A stretch of 64,000 nt of DNA from Channallabes apus (GCA_030522415.1 CM060106.1:24072074-24136073), one strand, 5' to 3'. Shown: positions 1 through 11,742, numbered from the stretch's first letter. The notes: generated from the sequence alone by a model not told the origin. Program-made: numbers and translations.

Positions 1-44
<44 letters not shown>
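1..44. repeat. (AC)n microsatellite
   Basis: A perfect dinucleotide run starts at the window edge, so its true length is unknown. Confidence 0.98.
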
Positions 45-47
<3 letters not shown>

Positions 48-242
48 GTCTGCCAGAAAGGTCTCTGTTTATTAACAGCAAAAGATCGGTATAAATATGT
101 TTGATAAACGCCTGTGCTATAGACATACGTTACTACAAATTAACCATTGTAAATGTCCTGGTGAGATCCCGGAAAAAAACAATGCTTCGCGTGTATAAGG
201 TCGCGGGTTGAATAGCCGGCATTTCCAAGCGGCAGCCATTAA

Positions 243-313
243 TCCTCCGTGGTCTAGTGGTTAGGATACGGCGCTCTCAGCGCAGCAACTCGAGTTCGAT
301 TCCCGGTCTGGGA
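243..313 (+). tRNA. tRNA-Glu (CTC)-like, probably a pseudogene or SINE head
   Basis: The D-arm, the anticodon loop with CTC and the T-loop TTCGATT closely resemble vertebrate tRNA-Glu, and the length (71 nt) fits. The acceptor stem pairs badly: about four of seven pairs hold, including a wobble. The anticodon stem has one mismatch and the T stem has an A-C mismatch. No CCA is encoded, as expected in a eukaryote. It is best read as a decayed tRNA gene or the head of a tRNA-derived SINE, not a working gene. Confidence 0.6.
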
Positions 314-358
314 AGTCAAAAAAGTTTTACAACCAGATTCACATGTAAAATTTTATAT

Positions 359-360
<2 letters not shown>

Positions 361-429
<69 letters not shown>

Positions 430-462
430 TGCATAATAAAAATCTTACAAAATATAGGGGAA

Positions 463-508
<46 letters not shown>

Positions 509-562
509 AAAAAATATATATATATATCCCCTATATTTTGTAAGATTTTTATTATGCCCTCA
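361..562. repeat. (AT)n tract plus small foldback element
   Basis: An (AT)n run (361-426) is followed by an inverted repeat. The arm at 427-462 is mirrored at 528-562, with about 34 bp nearly perfect; a TA-rich loop lies between. This looks like a tiny foldback MITE inside or beside a microsatellite. Confidence 0.8.
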
Positions 563-671
563 TTTGTACATTGTATATTTGTACAACTATTTTACTAATA
601 AAATTTATTTTCTTTAGTATTTCTTTTTATTGATATTTATTCCTTACGTATAAGCTTTTATTTTATTTTTA

Positions 672-756
672 AGGTCACTGGCTGTCGTATAAGCATTTCA
701 CTGCATATCATACTGTGTATGACTGTGTATGTGACAAATAAAATTTGAATTTGAAT
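672..756. repeat. Interspersed repeat tail (family uncertain)
   Basis: The segment ends in GTGACAAATAAAATTTGAAT followed by a TTGAAT duplication, a tail often seen in fish genomes. A related short stretch (TTTATTTGTCACATACTGTA) occurs at 45345-45365. The family is not identified. Confidence 0.4.
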
Positions 757-781
757 CAAAGGAGAGGAAGATAAGTGGAAG

Positions 782-786
<5 letters not shown>

Positions 787-830
<44 letters not shown>
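787..830. repeat. (AG)n microsatellite
   Basis: Uninterrupted AG dinucleotides. They generate spurious Leu/Ser-repeat ORFs on the minus strand. Confidence 0.97.
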
Positions 831-834
<4 letters not shown>

Positions 835-1019
835 TATGGGAAGGTGAGCGTGAATGATCAGATGCAAGAGGAGACAGGAAGATAGCAGCAGGGAAGATTT
901 AACACGTTAATATCAGATCTATGAGGAAGAGAGCAAGAGAGTAGAAATAACTCCTTTATATATAAAATAATTCTAACATCATGTAAAATAATTTTTAACT
1001 GTTTTTAAAATATTTTTAA

Positions 1020-1282
1020 CTGTTGTCAAAGCTATACCCCACTTGTATTGTGAAGACACGCCCCACAGAACTGGGGGGCGGGTTCAGTAGAGGTCATTAA
1101 CATTTAAAGGAGCATGTACTGAAACAGGTTGCTGAGAACAGAGCTACTTTTTACCAGGTAAAAGTAATGTTTTTTTTACACAACAATTGAGAATTTTTAA
1201 TTAAAGTATATTACAAACTTTTCATTAGGACCCTAAAGAATCATATTAACTTATGCAAAATTGAGTCTGTATGGCTCCTTTA
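1020..1282. repeat. Probable interspersed repeat, unclassified
   Basis: The block from the GC-rich CCCCACAGAACTGGGG segment to GGCTCCTTTAA resembles a short non-autonomous element common in fish: the motif TTTAAAGGAGCATG near the left is mirrored by TGGCTCCTTTAA at the right. This is recognition by eye only. The flanking 830-1020 and 1283-1670 hold nothing I can support. Confidence 0.35.
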
Positions 1283-1674
1283 ATCACTTAGTGGTGAACG
1301 ATGTGGGTAGGATAAAGTAGTGTTCTGGGCGAAAGATACATGCTTGTAATAACTGACAGATTTAGTAGATGAGTAAAAGCAATAATATCTGCAGATGAAG
1401 AGTAAGGAACAGTTATCAAATCGTAAGGGAAGTCTAGATTTGAAATTCCATCAGAGATGAGTTCCGACAATAGATCAATATTCATTCAGAAAATGTAAGA
1501 CAGGTGCTGCAACGGTTGGGAAAAAGCTAAGATTTGTGGATGTCCACAGTCCCAGGGGAAGGTAGAGAGTGTAAATGGTAATCTCAAAGCCAAGGTTAAT
1601 AATAATTGTAGTATTACAATGCTAAACTAGGTTTTAACTGATGCTGTACCAACGAGCTAACAAGCATGCAACCT

Positions 1675-2025
1675 AACACAAATACACACCTAACCCCGCG
1701 TGAAATGCTTACGGGTCGACCCATGCCTGTGCCATTCTGTAGAAGCCATGTAAAGGCCACCGCTTAAACAATTTTGAAAAACTTATATGAAGAAACTAAC
1801 TGCCGTACATGAAGTAATCTATGTGCAGGAATAGAACAAGGAGGAAGAGATGCTCCGTGTCCCATCACTCCAGGAGACCAGGTCTATCTGCGAGTGTTCA
1901 GGAGGAAGTGGCACAAGCCCAGGAGGGAGGGGCCCCACAATGTGTGGCAGCCACTCCAACAGTGATTCAAGTGAAAGACAAGACCGTGTGGTATCACTTG
2001 AACATTACACGAGAGTCATAAAGAG
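1675..2025 (+). pseudogene. Endogenous retrovirus pol fragment (integrase C-terminus)
   Basis: Translation in shifting frames resembles the end of a gammaretrovirus-like integrase. A stretch around 1695-1735 reads like the conserved 'LTPREMLTGRP' integrase segment. About 1870-2010 reads like the basic, tryptophan-containing C-terminal domain that precedes the end of pol. Frameshifts and stops break it, so no protein can be made. Sequence to about 3190 may be further proviral debris, but I recognise no env. The LTR-like block at 3210-3547 fits the same provirus in the same orientation. Confidence 0.55.
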
Positions 2026-3209
2026 CTATGGGTACCGAAAACGAAGGAAGAAAGAAAGAAGAACCTAACATCAGAAAAAATACAACGAAATTAAATCATT
2101 ATTGGAAAATAACCAACTATTGGCACAAGTTGGATACCAAATTGCTCAGCGTTGAACACTCCGCTGCTCCAAATTAAGAATGAGAATCTGCTTGAGAGCA
2201 GCATCGACTTCGGATACAAACAAGACTGACTGACTGACTTCGACCAGGTTTCTCCTGACACAATTAACAGGACAAACAATTGTACAGATTATATGTGATA
2301 ACTAACTGTGTCCTCTACATTGTATAAATGCATTTCTGTTTAACTAACACTATATTTCTTTTACAGATAAAACAGCAGCAGCGACAACTAATTTTAATTT
2401 CCTCCACAGGAAAAATGCACGAGAAGGAAGCAAGCCTTAAACAGATTATCACAATATGTAATGCCACTAAACACAGTTCTCTTTTATTCCAGGTGCAGAA
2501 GTTTAATTAAAGCAGTTAATGGGTGACTTTGCTGTGTCAAGTAAATTTATGAATGTGATTTATGAATTTATTAATCAAAGGTTTCTAAAATTAACAGCAT
2601 TTCCTAGCAACAACAGACAAGGATGAATTTTTTGGACACAGTCATCAAGGATATCCCGAACTCAGCCATATATATCTCTAACAAGAGACTTTACTGGTTC
2701 ATATATTGAAGCGTACAGTATCTTCCACGGCATGAGCCCACAATGACGTGCTGGCAACCTCTCTTGTGGGCTCCAACTGACTCCCTGCGGTGCGCAAAGC
2801 ACCCGAGTTGAAGACTATTATATTACAACAAGGCTGTTTAAATGTATATCCATTCTTACAAATTGTATTGTGTTATTGTGTAATTGTATGTTCCATTGTA
2901 GGTTATATGATTTATCCAATTGATGTAATCCTAGAAAATCACTGTATTAAGTACATGTTCATATCATGTTATTGAGTAATGGGAAGTACGATGTCATGGA
3001 GGTCGAGTCTTTTACTCCTATTCCTAGTCAAGGGTGGAAGGAGAGGTTTGGCCGATTCTCCACTAGAGGGCGAATCCATGGGTCGGTCATTGATAATAGT
3101 CCAGTGATTTAATTTAATCACCAGTTACTATAAGGAAGACTGACTCATGGAGTCGCACTCTAGATTAACCAATTAGTGTGGGACTTATAAGTCCCAGAGG
3201 GGGGATATA

Positions 3210-3547
3210 TGGGAGAAATTTTTATTTGATTTCATTTGATTTTACTTACTTTTGGGGGGTTAGAAGATACCTTATCAGTATATAATCGTGGATGTGCGTG
3301 CAAGCTGGGACATAGGCTTCTTTGTGTGCATTGCATATAGGAAACCCAAGCTTTACATTGGGGGGGCTAAAGACGGCCCTTTAATGAAACCCAGATGTTG
3401 GAGAGAGGAGGGGCAGGCACTGCATATGTACTATAACGCACATCAACAGAATTCAGTTGCTCCACGGACACAGCTCCGGCCTTGTTGTTTGATAATAAAG
3501 GTCGTAATCTTCTGTAAGCAAAGCCCGACTCTGAGTATTTTTCCACA
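3210..3547 (+). repeat. Probable 3' LTR of the decayed retrovirus
   Basis: A purine tract (AGAGGGGGGATATA, 3196-3209) lies just before a TG start, like a polypurine tract next to a 3' LTR. The block contains an AATAAA signal near 3491 and ends in a T-rich stretch and CACA before the next element begins. It could be the U3-R-U5 of the pol relic upstream. The start is uncertain; the reading frame crossing it is probably chance. Confidence 0.5.
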
Positions 3548-3550
3548 ACA

Positions 3551-4256
3551 ATGGTGACCATTCTGCATGTTCTAAAGTGGAACCATTTTGCATGTTTGGT
3601 GTTCCACAGGGTTCAGTTTTAGGCCCACGGCTTTTTTCTCTTGTCATGCTTCCTCTAGGATACATAATTCGTAAGCATGAAAACTAATACCATTGTCATG
3701 CTGATGACACAGTTATAAGTATCAGCAAAACCAGATAAGGATAACCAGCATACTAAAGTTGAGCAATTCTGCTTAATCCTGATAAGGCAGAAGTTCTAGT
3801 CATAGGACCACAAGCAGTTAGAAGCAAGATTTCTGATCACACTGTCACTGTTGCACTTGATGGAACAGAAAGCCCATTTAAAGTTAAAGACCTCGGCCTT
3901 TCATTTGAAGCACATATAGACAATATTACCAGGATGGCATTCTTTCACCTCTTGGAAATATTTCCAAGATATAAATATATATTTAGTGACAATATATAAA
4001 TATATGGTCACTAAACAATGCAGAAAAACTAGTTATTTTGCTTTTATCACCTTTAGATTGGACTATTGTAACACCTTACTGTCTGGGTGTGCAACTAGAG
4101 TAGGTGTATAAACAAGCTTCAGTTAGTCCAGAATGCAGCAGCAAGAGTCCTCACTAGATAGAACCATAAGATATGAGCATATCACCCCTATCTTATCAAC
4201 ACTGCATTGGCTCCTTGTGAAATTTTGCATTTAAAATGTTAAAATATTTAAAAATA
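3551..4256 (+). pseudogene. L2/CR1-like LINE reverse transcriptase fragment (left part)
   Basis: Broken frames encode LINE reverse transcriptase pieces: a '[10 protein letters not shown]' segment near 3600, a 'LNPDKAEVLVIGP' segment near 3770, and an 'LDYCN' segment near 4060. The same protein is better preserved on the minus strand at 25079-24351. Small deletions and stops make it non-functional. It is interrupted after 4256 by a DNA transposon and resumes at 5821. Confidence 0.8.
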
Positions 4257-5818
4257 CAGTGGAACCTCGGATTACGAGTAACGCGGTTTGAGTGTTCCAC
4301 AAGAATAGCAAAGATTTTAAATAAATGTTGACTTGAAAAACTAGCACTGTCTTGGTTTACGAGTACCGAGTATCATGCATCACGCATGCGCTTCTTGTTT
4401 TGACGCCGAGCGTCACGTGATCACAACTGAGCCAACTATGATCACAACTTTTTCTCTCTCTTGTGCGGAATTGTGTGTCTCCCCTTCTGGGTCTTAGTGC
4501 TCGTCTCTTACTGGTATAATCAACATCCGTGCACACGTGTACTGTTTACAGTACATGTTGTACATGTTAACCTCTATATTGAGATTTTCTTTTGCTTTAC
4601 TCGCACGCACACGTGTGTTATAAGAAACAGTACATACACGCATGTAAACACAAAATAAAATATGTTTTACACACACATGGTCACTGTGACCACGTGTGTG
4701 TGTGTGTGTGTAAAACATATTTTATTTTGTGTTTACATGCGTGTATGTACTGTTTCTTATAACACACGTGTGCACGCGCGAGTAAAGCAAAAGAAAATCT
4801 CAATATAGAGGTTAAAAAAAAAATTTCTTCCTCAGCCCATTGCTGTGTGTGTGCGCGTAATTTGACACTGTGCCGGTTCACACACTCTCTCTCGCCTTAA
4901 TATGTGTGCATGTTTGTGTGTGTGTGAAGCACAGTGCGAGCGCACACACACTCTGCTCTACACAGAAACTCTGCTCTGTCGCGATTATTTTCAAATGTAA
5001 AGTGCAGGTACATTTGTTTTTGTTTTACTTTACGGCAGTGATTCCGATAGTATGCGCTCATACGAGTGTCAGTAGCGATGTTCCTTGCTAATTTTTCCAA
5101 AACAGTGTTGCGAGAGAGAGAGAGGTTAATTTATGACAGCTGTTTACTGAAGTGTAGTCCAGTGCGGGAGGTGCATTGTGGGTACTGCAGTCCGGTGAGT
5201 GTGTGAACGCGAATGCGAGATGTAAGCTAGGATATAGAGCCTAAGTTTTGTTCTTCAGTAGTTTTTTAGTAGGATTTAAGTGCAGGATCCACCCGAAAGT
5301 TTGTACTATAGCCCAACAATGCAGTAAATAAAAGAACGGGCATGCATCGACCAGTTTGTCCATGTAATCATTACACGAGCATGAATTAACGGGCTGTTAC
5401 GCTGTTGCGAGCAACATTAAAATTAAAGCAGAGAAGCTAACAACAGTATTTCCGTTAATGTGTGTGTGTGTTTAATTCAAACGAGAGGAGAAAGTTTTAC
5501 TGTGCAAGATATGAAGGGGGAGACAGGAGGGGCTGAAAGCAAGTCCACTTACTCTAGCCTCACACACACACACACACACACAAACGGAAACACTTATCCG
5601 TCTGGATGTATTTTTACTTTTTTTAAAGGTAAAGTGCAGGTTAATTTGTTTTATTTTTACTTTATATTTTGCATTAGTTATTTTTATATATTTATTTTCT
5701 TGGGCTGTGGAACGAATAATTAAGTTTCCATCATTTCTCATGGGAAAATTAAATTTGGTTCACGAGTGTTTTGGAATACGAGATCACTTCCGGAACGAAT
5801 TAATACAAGGTTCCACTG
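4257..5818. mobile_element. Non-autonomous Tc1/mariner- or Tigger-like DNA transposon
   Basis: The left end CAGTGGAACCT is mirrored by AGGTTCCACTG on the right. Both sides carry TA (4255-4256 and 5819-5820), the target duplication of the Tc1/mariner/pogo superfamily. It splits an L2-like LINE whose two halves join logically across it. No transposase is visible inside. The interior has CA/TG-rich stretches and a palindrome at 4566-4815, and an AATTCGTTCCGGAAG segment near the right end. 'Tigger-like' is a guess from the terminus. Confidence 0.75.
4566..4815. repeat. Long near-perfect palindrome
   Basis: Two arms of about 115-125 bp read as inverted copies around GGTCACTGTGACC (centre near 4685). 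They differ mainly in the length of a (TG)n tract and in a few bases. ORFs on both strands here are mirror images of one another and not genes. Confidence 0.95.
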
Positions 5819-5820
5819 TA

Positions 5821-6870
5821 CTATTATTGACGTATAAAGCATTAAATTGTCTCGCGCCGCAGTATCGGAGTGAACTGCTAGTTGTCTTACAATCTGCCAC
5901 GCCTACTTTAATCAAAGGAGGCAGGCTGCTTGTCAGTACCACGTATTATGAAAACTACAGCAGAGGGCAGAGCTTTTTGTCACAAAGCCCCAAAGTTATG
6001 GAATAGTCTTCCAATTAACGTTCGGGACTCAGACACAGTCTCAGTGTTTAAGTCTAGGCTAAATACCTATTTATTTAGCCAAGCAGAACAGCCAACAGAT
6101 TTCCCTTAGGTAAAGGAGCAGATCTGGGGGACTCAAAGTAGAGTATTATGGTGAACCGGTATGTTTAGATGCTGTCTTCCCCACACTCACTAAATCAGTC
6201 AGGTTTGTTGACGGTGAAGTGATTGTTTGCTTTACATCTCAGGGAGCCCTCATGTCTGTGTTTCTTTCTGGCTCTCCCTTTTAGATATGCTATCATAGTT
6301 AGTCCTTTCGGAGTCTGTTTGCACTCTGCACTAAATATACATTCACACTATACATTGTTTGACTGTGACCATAAGTAACTGCCATCTCTCCTTCTCTTCT
6401 GCTCGATCCTCTTCTCTCTCTCTCTCTTCTCCTTTCTCTCTCTCTGTCGAGCTGCCAGTGATCCAGACCCTCCTCTCCCCCCTGGAGCTGTCTTACTCGT
6501 CCTGATGTCCTGCTTCTGGTTGGAGATCTCATCGCATGGATGCACCGTATGGTCAGCCTGAGATGCGTGTGGTGACGGTTCCACTTTTCCACGAAGATGG
6601 TCCCGTCCTTGGCTTATGCAGACAGCTGTTCTCTGAGGACAGTATGAAGCAGATCAATCCTTGCTATCCGTTTCACCCAAATGAGGATTGGTTCCCTGTT
6701 GAGTCTGGTTCCTCTATTCCTATTACGATTCAAGCTTCTTGTTTTTTTTTTTTTTATCAGGTCAGTCATGAGATTAGGTTTGATGGCGATAGCTTGGCAT
6801 ATTTGTTTAGCATTATAACACTGTTCACTAAAGCTACTCTACACAGCAAAGTTTCACTTCTTTTGGGGTA
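5821..6870 (+). pseudogene. L2/CR1-like LINE, C-terminus and 3' UTR
   Basis: The first 180 bp continue the reverse transcriptase cut at 4256 with a 'LLLTYKALN-LAPQY-SELL' segment. The rest, with CT-rich tracts (6391-6450) and a poly(T) near 6738-6753, resembles the 3' UTR of this LINE. A mirrored copy of the UTR start lies at about 24050-24330 on the minus strand. The 163-codon open frame at 6536-7027 runs across UTR and the next element and is unlikely to be a gene. Confidence 0.7.
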
Positions 6871-6874
6871 TAAT

Positions 6875-7456
6875 GGCGCTTTTCCACTGCATAGTACGAC
6901 ACGACACGGTTCAGTTCTACTCACTTTTGGGGGGCTTTCCACTGGGAACAGTACATGGTACCTGGTCCTTTTTTTAGTACCACCTCAGCCGAGGTTCCAA
7001 GCGCGCCGAACCGTTACCAAAACGTGACGTGTAAACATGGCTGGTCACTGATTAGCCGGAGAAAATCGTCATTACTGCGTCACCGAACTTGCGACACGAG
7101 ACACAACAGAACCGCTATATTTAGAAACAGCCAGAGAAGGATCGGACGCACCTTTTTGTATTAACCGTCGGCCTCTTTTGAAACAAACTCCTTCGTCTCG
7201 CTGTTAAAAACATCCACATGCCGAGAATGAAGAACACCATGCCGTCGATATGCTCCATTGTTGTGTGTTTGTTTGTGGCGCGTTTACAATGACGTCACGG
7301 CAGTAGCGGTGCCGCGACTAAACGACACGTGAGTAATCCCGCCCACACTAAAGCGTTACTACACTGCAGTGGAAGCGCAAATCGAGCCAAACTGCGCCAA
7401 ACCGAAGTGAGTTGAACTGAACCGTGTCGTGCCGTACTATGCAGTGGAAAAGAGGC
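6875..7456. mobile_element. Non-autonomous DNA transposon with ~50-bp terminal inverted repeats
   Basis: The first ~50 bases (beginning GGCGCTTTTCCACTGCATAG) are mirrored at the end (CTATGCAGTGGAAAAGAGGC). The interior is GC-richer and non-coding. The flanks TAAT and ATAA do not give a certain target duplication, so the superfamily is left open. Confidence 0.85.
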
Positions 7457-8733
7457 ATAAAATGCTACAGTTCAAAGCAGGGCTTATCACAAAGCCTTAT
7501 CTTATGTGCATGAAAAGGATCGGTTTCACAGAGAGACTACTAGCCATTTACATTAACAAGACTCAGAGGACTTTAGCACTATAAGCATTACCCAACTAGC
7601 TTGCTTGTACTGCTAACCTAGCATTCTAACACTTAAAAAACAAAGTCGGGTACTTTAGCTCCATGTCCGTTATATTTTAACTTTTCTATTGCTAAAAAAG
7701 TTAACACTGATGAAACCTTCAGGAATTAACAGTCTTAAAGCCAAACCCAAAACATCTGTTGCCACTGAAACCGCTTAATGTTGTTCCCCAACATCATGGT
7801 GAATCATGGTGTTCCTGAGTCATATTGGCAGAATAATTGCAATACTACAATGGGAAGCTTACGGATGTGGCCATTAAGAATGCACGTTTTTCCCGCGAAA
7901 TGCCGCAATTCGTCACGCGCCGTGCCGCGAAATCCTGCAAGCAATATTCGGGAATTTAAATAAATGCCCTCAGATCCAAGAGGCTCTTAAAGTGGGGAGG
8001 GGTGCATTTTAGTTTCTCCAGGTGTATAGGCGAGAACAGCTGATTCACACCTGGGGGAGGGGTGAATTATTTGTAGGGCTTCAACAACTAATCGATAATT
8101 ATCGATAATGAAATTCGTTGTCAACGAATGGTGTTTTCGATTAGTTGGGCTGCTCACGTTACTGAGGAGTGCGACCACAAGATGCACAAATACACACACA
8201 TATACACAGTTGCTCGTGCAATGGAGGTTACAGAAGCATCTGCAGGAAAAAGCGTGCGCCCCAAGTCCTCCAAGGTATGGGAGCAATTTACATTAAACGC
8301 TTCTTATTGGGCGTTAAAATCGAGCGGTTTTCTGACGTTCGTAGTGTCCAGTGAGCGCGGATAAAGCGCTGAGGGTTTTCTACACATAGGAGTCAATGAG
8401 AGTGTTCAAACGGGCTTTGGTGACGTACGTTTGTCTGGCTGCACATTTATACGGCGACGAAAAAAAAGTTGCATGCAGCTTTTTCTTGGCGTTCAAATCC
8501 CAACAAACGCAAGGAAAACACTTCTAGTGCGTTTTCTTCACGTTCATTTTACGCTTGGGAGGACCAGATATATCCTATGATCCTACATGCTATACATAGG
8601 GAAATTGGGGGAAAAATGCAAGATAAAGTGAGTGAACCCAGTAGCGGCGATTTTCTTTCTCTCCCTACGTCGCCGTATTACAAGAATTTTTAAAACAATA
8701 AGATTAATGTCTAGTATAGCAAAATGGTGTGTG

Positions 8734-8767
<34 letters not shown>

Positions 8768-8774
8768 TACTGCA

Positions 8775-8824
<50 letters not shown>

Positions 8825-9046
8825 ATGTTTTTATTTTTTTTATTGAGACAACAAAAAAGGATAAATACACGAGAGGATCGAAATAATGTATAAACCGTGA
8901 AAAGGATGTAGCAAGAGACACTTCAATTAAAAATAATATAATAATCTAGAAGACTATTCTTCTTCTTACTAAGTTGAATTAATTTAAGAGAATTTAAAAT
9001 TGAGGTCATTCTTAACAACTGAATATGTCAGTGTATTTTTTAAACT
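7457..9046. other. Mixed intergenic sequence with hAT-end-like debris and microsatellites
   Basis: No supported gene. Around 8076-8150 the text AGGGCTTCAACAACTAATCG, with repeated ATCGATAAT, resembles termini of hAT elements. The segment 8738-8820 is a (TA)n/(CA)n microsatellite. Short ORFs here lack recognisable content. Confidence 0.5.
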
Positions 9047-9823
9047 ATATATATATAGCCTTAATGTTCTTTTTGCTTAAAAGTGGTTTGCGCCTTGGAA
9101 ATCTGCCATGCAGGCCGTTTTTGCCCAGTCTCTTTCTTATGGTGGAGTCGTGAACACTGACCTTAATTGAGGCAAGTGAGGCCTGCAGTTCTTTAGATGT
9201 TGTCCTGGGGTCTTTTGTGGCCTCTCGGATGAGTTGTCTCTGCGCTCTTGGGGTAATTTTGGTCGGCCGGCCACTCCTGGGAAGGTTCACCACTGTTCCA
9301 TGTTTTTGCCATTTGTGGATAATGGCTCTCACTGTGGTTCGCTGGAGTCCCAAAGCTTTAGAAATAGCTTTATAACCTTTACCAGACTGATAGATCTCAA
9401 TTACTTTTGTTCTCATTTGTTCCTGAATTTCTTTGGATCTTGGCATGATGTCTAGCTTTTGAGGTGCTTTTGGTCTACTTCTCGGTGTCAGGTAGCTCCT
9501 ATTTAAGTGATTTCTTGATTGAAACAGGTGTGGCAGTAATCAGGCCTGGGGGTGACTACAGAAATTTAACTCAGGTGTGATAAACCACAGTTAAGTTATT
9601 TTTTAACAAGGGGGGCAATCACTTTTTCACACAGGGCCATGTAGATTTGGAGTTTTTTTTCTCCCTTAATAACATAAACCTTCATTTAAAAACTGCATTT
9701 TGTGTTCAATTATGTTATCTTTAACTAATAGTTAACGGTTTTTGATGAGCAGAAACATTTAAGTGTGACAAACATGCAAAAGAATAAGAAATCAGGAAGG
9801 GGGCAAATAGTTTTTCACACCAC

Positions 9824-9825
<2 letters not shown>
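9047..9825 (-). mobile_element. Truncated Tc1-like transposon
   Basis: The right end (GTTTTTCACACCACTG and upstream bases) is a Tc1 terminal repeat of a type common in fish. A minus-strand transposase N-terminus lies inside. The left part is missing: coding sequence stops at a short TA run at 9047-9057. So the element keeps its 5' end and loses its catalytic half. Confidence 0.85.
9058..9446 (-). pseudogene. Tc1-like transposase, N-terminal part
   Basis: About 130 codons are open from an ATG in a good position. They encode the two helix-turn-helix DNA-binding units of a Tc1 transposase. The first includes 'YQSGKGYKAISKALGL'. A basic linker with the GRPTK AT-hook-like motif follows, then a second HTH with 'VHDSTIRKRLGKNG'. 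The DD34E catalytic domain is absent because the element is cut at about 9050. A full-length enzyme would be about 340 residues, so this is a relic, although the surviving part is free of stops. Confidence 0.9.

Positions 9826-9829
<4 letters not shown>

Positions 9830-9869
<40 letters not shown>
9830..9869. repeat. (TA)n microsatellite
   Basis: Simple TA run directly after the Tc1 terminus. Confidence 0.95.
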
Positions 9870-9871
<2 letters not shown>

Positions 9872-10330
9872 TATTTTTTATTTTTTATTTTTTTTCACTT
9901 TGCAAAAGGCAGTGTTTATTGTTTAGTGTATATTTAAAGCGCATATCCACAATAAAACAATATTGTTTTAGGCTAACTTATCATACATTTTTGTTTATTG
10001 TACTTCATCTTTTTACAACGCGGGTGCGTTATAACAAATTCGAGGCACATGTTTAGTTCAATTTAATTCATTACCACACCTCAAAACGAGAATAGTCCTC
10101 ACTCAGGAATCCTGTGTAGCGTGTCCTCAGAAACTGGCCCAGGTTAAAGTGCTGCTGCATACCTTCCTGTACAGTCACACAAGACAAACAGGCTGTAAGC
10201 TAAGGCTGCAACAACCATATAGGCAATGAAACAAACATAATACAATTAATGTAATTTGTTTTTAGCTAATTTAAACAATATAAAAAACACTGTGAAATAT
10301 TAGAATAATATTTAGTTCAGAAGAATTATT
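9870..10330. other. AT-rich intergenic sequence
   Basis: I see no gene or recognisable repeat in this stretch. Confidence 0.6.
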
Positions 10331-11267
10331 TACAACCCGAATTTTGTAGTTGTATCGTTTTTTTTTAATGTGAATAAAATTAAAACTAAAACATTTTCAA
10401 ATCACATGAGCCAATATTTTATTCAAAACAGAACATAGAGAACAGATAAATTTTACACTTTTATCCACTAAATGAGTTCATTTCAAATTTTATGCCTGCA
10501 ACATATCAGAAAGTTGCAACAAAGGGCTGAAAAAGCAATAATTTTTTTTAAAGATTCAGCTGGAAGAACATCTAGCATCAGGTCTGTAACATGATTAGCT
10601 ATAAAAGGGATGTCTTAGAAAAGTCTCTCAGAAGTATACATGGACAGCGGCTCTCCAATCTATGAAAGAGTGCATAAAAAGACTGTGAAATACTTTTAAA
10701 ACAACGTTCCTCAACGTCAGATTGCAAAGGCTTTGCAAATCTCATCATCTACAGTGCACTAGGGCTGCACGATATTAGGAAAATATGTGATAGTTGTTGT
10801 TGAATATTGCGATAACAATATTTCTTGCGATATAACATTTCCCTAGAGAAATGCATTTTTTATTATTATTATTATTATTATTGCCTATTTTTTTTATTAT
10901 TTATTTATATGTAATGATCATACTAAAATAAACAGGTAATAGATATTCGTCTGATGTAATTAAATCTAATTCAGGCTAAAAAGAAACTATATGTCAAGGA
11001 AATTGCAAATATTTCGACTTCAAAACACTATGAATGACTTAAACCCCTCAGCAGATATTCTGACTTCTGGTTTGCTGTTACTATAAACCTGCCAACACAA
11101 TATGAATTACTTTCAAACATTACTTTATATTTACAGGCACTGTACACTCATCAATAGTGTCTTAAAACAAGAGCATCTTTTAAACTAAATATTCTCCTTT
11201 TTTTTGTTATTTTTTTTAATTAAAAAAAAAACAATTAGTAAACAAAAATGTAATAAAAAACACTATT

Positions 11268-11638
11268 TGTCTCCCTCACACACACACACACACACACATA
11301 CACACACACTCGCTCGCTCCGCGACCGGCACTAGGACCTGGAAGTAGTGCGGGCGCGAAACCGGAAGTATAAGAGGAGTAAACAAATCGCATAGAGCTTA
11401 GTCACTGAGATCACGCATGTCGGTTCAGATTGTTTACTTTATGATTTGAGTGTGTGTTTATAGGTCGCAGGTTAAATGTGTGTTTTTCCCTTGCTCCCCT
11501 TCTGTGAGAGTCCTTAAACTAATTCGCGTGGTTATCCTGCCTACTCGCTTGCTTCCGTGTTTGGGTTTACCGTCCACGCTACAAAGGGCTAACGGCTAAT
11601 CGCTAAGTCTTCTGATCATCCCAGGTTAGTTCGGGACA
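11268..11638 (+). repeat. Gypsy-type LTR inside hAT copy A
   Basis: Its text aligns by eye with the LTRs of the chromovirus at 26302-31471: GGCACTAGGACC, GGAAGTATAA plus GAGG, GTGTGTTTATAGG, GAGAGTCCTTAAACTAA, and the end TTAGTTCGGGACA. The start carries an expanded (CA)n in place of GCACACTC. No internal retrotransposon sequence remains. This subfamily is clearly diverged from the 374-bp LTRs. Confidence 0.85.
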
Positions 11639-11655
11639 GAATTAAGTATAAAGAT

Positions 11656-11663
<8 letters not shown>

Positions 11664-11735
<72 letters not shown>
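11664..11735. repeat. (TA)n microsatellite
   Basis: Long TA run inside the hAT element. It sits at the corresponding position in copy B and is absent from copy C. Confidence 0.97.

Positions 11736-11742
<7 letters not shown>

Noticed and set aside
658..867. Minus-strand ORF with Leu/Ser repeats
   Set aside because: It is the translation of an (AG)n microsatellite and flanks.
4461..5100. Overlapping ORFs on both strands with His/Thr/Val repeats
   Set aside because: They arise from the palindrome and (CA)n/(TG)n tracts; the two strands mirror each other.
6536..7027. 163-codon plus-strand ORF
   Set aside because: It crosses the end of a LINE 3' UTR into an unrelated transposon terminus and shows no domain.
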